Positions 6,194 to 7,241 of a stretch of 7,241 nt of DNA are shown here, in pieces; the stretch's first letter is position 1; every line of letters begins with the position of its first letter. The notes beneath the pieces are model-generated. The model made no database searches, was not told the DNA's origin, and saw only the letters and a program-made list of their open reading frames with translations. The position numbers and the translations under genes are program-made. Source of the DNA: Verrucomicrobiales bacterium (GTDB taxonomy: Bacteria; Verrucomicrobiota; Verrucomicrobiia; Limisphaerales; Palsa-1400); the NCBI GenBank assembly GCA_028293405.1, contig JAQGOW010000612.1:1-7241 (forward strand), written 5' to 3'.

Positions 6194-6338
6194 TGTCTTT
6201 CATTACGGTTCACTTTCCAAAAAAACTTCGTTTTCGGTTCCTTTTGTTGACGCTGCCCTCATGAAAACTGCACCATTTCTGCCTTGTCCCGTGCCCAGTG
6301 CCAACTGTGCATCGTCGCGTGGCCCAAGGCCAATCGTT

Positions 6339-6368
6339 CCGCGAATTCCGCGTGCTCCGCGGTTTTTT
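6339..6368 (+). terminator. Candidate intrinsic terminator made from a CCGCG repeat
   Basis: CCGCG occurs at 6339, 6348 and 6357 (9-bp steps). CCGCG (6348-6352) pairs with CGCGG (6358-6362) across 5 nt and is followed at once by TTTTTT (6363-6368). The five-pair GC stem is short, so efficiency is uncertain. No protein gene lies immediately upstream, so it would end an untranslated RNA. Confidence 0.35.
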
Positions 6369-6384
6369 AAAAAAAAGGCAAAAA

Positions 6385-6425
6385 CATGACCAGGAATGAC
6401 CGGAAATGACCCAAAATGACTTTTG
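6385..6425 (+). repeat. Array B: ATGACC-N4, four units, exact 10-bp period
   Basis: ATGAC begins at 6386, 6396, 6406 and 6416; three copies are ATGACC and the last is ATGACT. Spacers vary (AGGA, GGAA, CAAA). It begins just after an A8 run and GGCAAAAAC. Confidence 0.8.
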
Positions 6426-6491
6426 CTCCATCAAATCGGCCCCGTTCGATCGCAAGACACCTAACCAAAGACACTGGAAAAAAATTATTTC

Positions 6492-6530
6492 AATGGCCTG
6501 GAGTGGCTTTTAGTGGCTTTCAATGGCTTT
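6492..6530 (+). repeat. Array C: ARTGGC-N4, four units, exact 10-bp period
   Basis: AATGGC, AGTGGC, AGTGGC and AATGGC start at 6492, 6502, 6512 and 6522. The spacers after the first three are CTGG, TTTT and TTTC. An A7 run (about 6478-6484) precedes the array, as in arrays A, B and E. Confidence 0.8.
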
Positions 6531-6596
6531 TGCCCGGTTTGGATATTTCCGAATCGCTCGATTGGAACATTGTTTCGGATTTCGGATTTGGGAAAC

Positions 6597-6673
6597 GGTC
6601 ACGTCTGGTCACGTCTGGTCACGTCTGGTCACGTCTGGTCACGTCTGGTCACGTTCGGTCATGTCTGGTCACA
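6597..6673 (+). repeat. Array D: GGTCACGTCT tandem repeat, 7.7 units
   Basis: Five identical GGTCACGTCT units (6597-6646) are followed by GGTCACGTTC, GGTCATGTCT and a partial GGTCACA. Read on the minus strand the core is GTGACC or ATGACC, the same RTGACC core as array B in the opposite orientation. Near-identity of the first five suggests recent expansion. Confidence 0.9.
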
Positions 6674-6694
6674 TAAATGAAAGGTGCTGCCGAT

Positions 6695-6735
6695 GAAAAA
6701 TCGAAAAAAAATACTTTTAAATACTCGGAAATACT
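6695..6735 (+). repeat. Array E: AATACT-N4, three units, exact 10-bp period
   Basis: A GAAAAATCG preamble and an A-run lead into AATACT at 6710, 6720 and 6730 with spacers TTTA and CGGA. Preamble, units and the following CTCCGGA align unit by unit with array A minus its first unit, so A and E are diverged copies of one element. Confidence 0.8.
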
Positions 6736-6835
6736 CCGGATCCCACCCAAACCCAAAAACGAGCCCCCCGGCGGGTATCGACAAACCGATTGGAGGAGGG
6801 CGAGTTTGTTTTGGACGCCGCGCTAACACGCAGGC

Positions 6836-7241
6836 ATGATAATAGAGAGGATGCCAACCAACGGCCAACCAGTGACGTTACCGGAGCAATTGCGCCTGCA
6901 ATTTGCGTCGGTGGAACGCAGGCTTTGGCGGGTCGAAACGGCGGTGGCGGTCTGTTCGGTCGTGGCGGCACTGGTGGTTTCGTGGTTGGCGTTGTTTGTT
7001 TCGGACCGGGTTTGGGCGACGCCGGTGTGGTTGCGTGCGACTCTTTTGGCCGCGGGTCTGGCAGCCAGTGCGATTGCGGTGCTGCGGTGGATGGATCGGT
7101 GGGTTTGGCATAAGCGCGACCAACGCGAGCTGGCAATGCTCGTTCAAAAGAAATACCGCAAACTCGGCGATCGGCTGTTGGGCATTGTCGAACTGGCCGG
7201 TGAACACGAGCACTCGGCTAATTTCTCCCCTGCCCTTTATC
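6836..7241 (+). CDS. Two-helix membrane protein of the DUF4175-like type, 3'-partial
   Basis: The frame is open from the ATG at 6836 to the window edge; a second in-frame ATG at 6851 (preceded by GAGAGG with no gap) is equally likely, and upstream the frame closes at TAA 6824-6826. Numbering from 6851, about 130 residues are visible: a short charged head (1-27), hydrophobic helix one (28-51, AVAVCSVVAALVVSWLALFV), helix two (60-80), then a basic patch (WHKRDQRE) and AMLVQKKYRKLGDRLLGIVE (95-114), with ANFSPALY at 123-130. The 'L-V-x-x-x-x-x-x-LGDRLL-x-x-VEL' block after two N-terminal helices is typical of large membrane proteins of Planctomycetes/Verrucomicrobia (DUF4175-like), often encoded beside MoxR ATPase and DUF58 genes. 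Function is unknown, and the neighbours that would support this lie outside the window. Array E ends 100 bp upstream of the first ATG. Confidence 0.8.
   Translation, partial: MIIERMPTNGQPVTLPEQLRLQFASVERRLWRVETAVAVCSVVAALVVSWLALFVSDRVWATPVWLRATLLAAGLAASAIAVLRWMDRWVWHKRDQRELAMLVQKKYRKLGDRLLGIVELAGEHEHSANFSPALY

Larger units (their letters stand above)
5229..6835. other. 1.6-kb non-coding, repeat-rich region
   Basis: No open frame here looks like a protein. Those present run through tandem repeats or G-tracts and have skewed composition. In 5229-5490 I see nothing beyond ordinary intergenic sequence and no clear terminator for the kinase operon. From 5492 to 5832 the sequence is dominated by GACGGG-type words, inverted repeats and G-runs. 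From 6038 to 6368 there is promoter-, hairpin- and terminator-like sequence. From 6115 to 6736 five 10-bp-period arrays occur. The region ends just before the membrane-protein gene. Confidence 0.7.

Noticed and set aside
5788..6264. 158-codon plus-strand open frame
   Set aside because: It begins in the G-tract cluster, runs through the TTCGCG repeat and array A, and has Gly-rich then Cys/Phe-rich composition with no domain. It is an artefact of repeats.
6597..6673. CRISPR array
   Set aside because: The unit is 10 bp with no spacers of constant length and no neighbouring cas gene; it is a plain tandem repeat.
6416..6676. 86-codon plus-strand open frame ending in repeated Leu-Val-Thr-Ser-Gly-His
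   Set aside because: Its C-terminus is simply array D translated. The 10-bp unit shifts frame each copy, so coding selection is unlikely.
5952..6868. Minus-strand frames 5952-6203 and 6659-6868, both containing a similar EY-x-x-V-x-KS-x-FFRFF peptide
   Set aside because: The shared peptide comes from the paralogous arrays A and E read on the reverse strand. There is no start signal and no other similarity, so it supports DNA-level homology rather than a protein.
6790..7113. 107-codon plus-strand frame and 139-codon minus-strand frame (6717-7136) over the right-end gene
   Set aside because: Gly-rich and Pro-rich translations are out-of-frame readings of the membrane protein gene, whose own frame shows two membrane helices and the LGDRLL motif.

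Overview
The window reads as bacterial chromosome of moderate GC. I place it tentatively in the Verrucomicrobiota (soil-type, Pedosphaera/Limisphaera-like). The basis is a RedB-like thioredoxin paired with a membrane hybrid kinase whose sensor carries a HFHVF motif, plus a large two-helix membrane protein of the LGDRLLGIVELA type at the right edge. I recall these combinations from that phylum and its relatives; this rests on remembered families, not on a search.

Left part (1-2161), accessory-looking: the 3' part of a nucleoside-2-deoxyribosyltransferase/TIR-like protein (+) runs tail-to-tail into a coiled-coil protein of unknown function (-). The latter's promoter has a perfect TTGACA box and a 14-bp palindrome touching the ATG, so the message may be leaderless and autoregulated. 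A divergent 99-codon hypothetical gene (+) follows, then a SymE-like AbrB-fold gene (-), with a hairpin between the two convergent 3' ends.

Middle (2265-5228): a two-gene operon. A membrane-anchored RedB-like thioredoxin-fold protein with a CPC motif overlaps by ATGA a 764-residue hybrid histidine kinase (membrane sensor, coiled coil, PAS, HisKA, HATPase, receiver). The layout suggests a redox or metal-linked sensing pair.

Right part (5229-6835): about 1.6 kb with no credible gene but dense in structured DNA. It holds CTGACGG-type inverted repeats able to form alternative hairpins, a 20-bp perfect palindrome, a run of six G-tracts, and a TTGCG/TTCGCG repeat. Then, from 6115 to 6736, come five separate arrays of exactly 10-bp-period repeats, four of which begin at or near an A-rich tract. 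Arrays A and E are diverged copies of one element in which every unit core has changed together (AGTACT versus AATACT). Arrays B and D share an RTGACC core on opposite strands. A promoter-like element, a bulged hairpin and a small terminator around array A could define a short untranslated RNA. This repeat cluster is the most unusual thing in the window.

The right edge (6836/6851-7241) holds the start of a membrane protein that continues outside the window.
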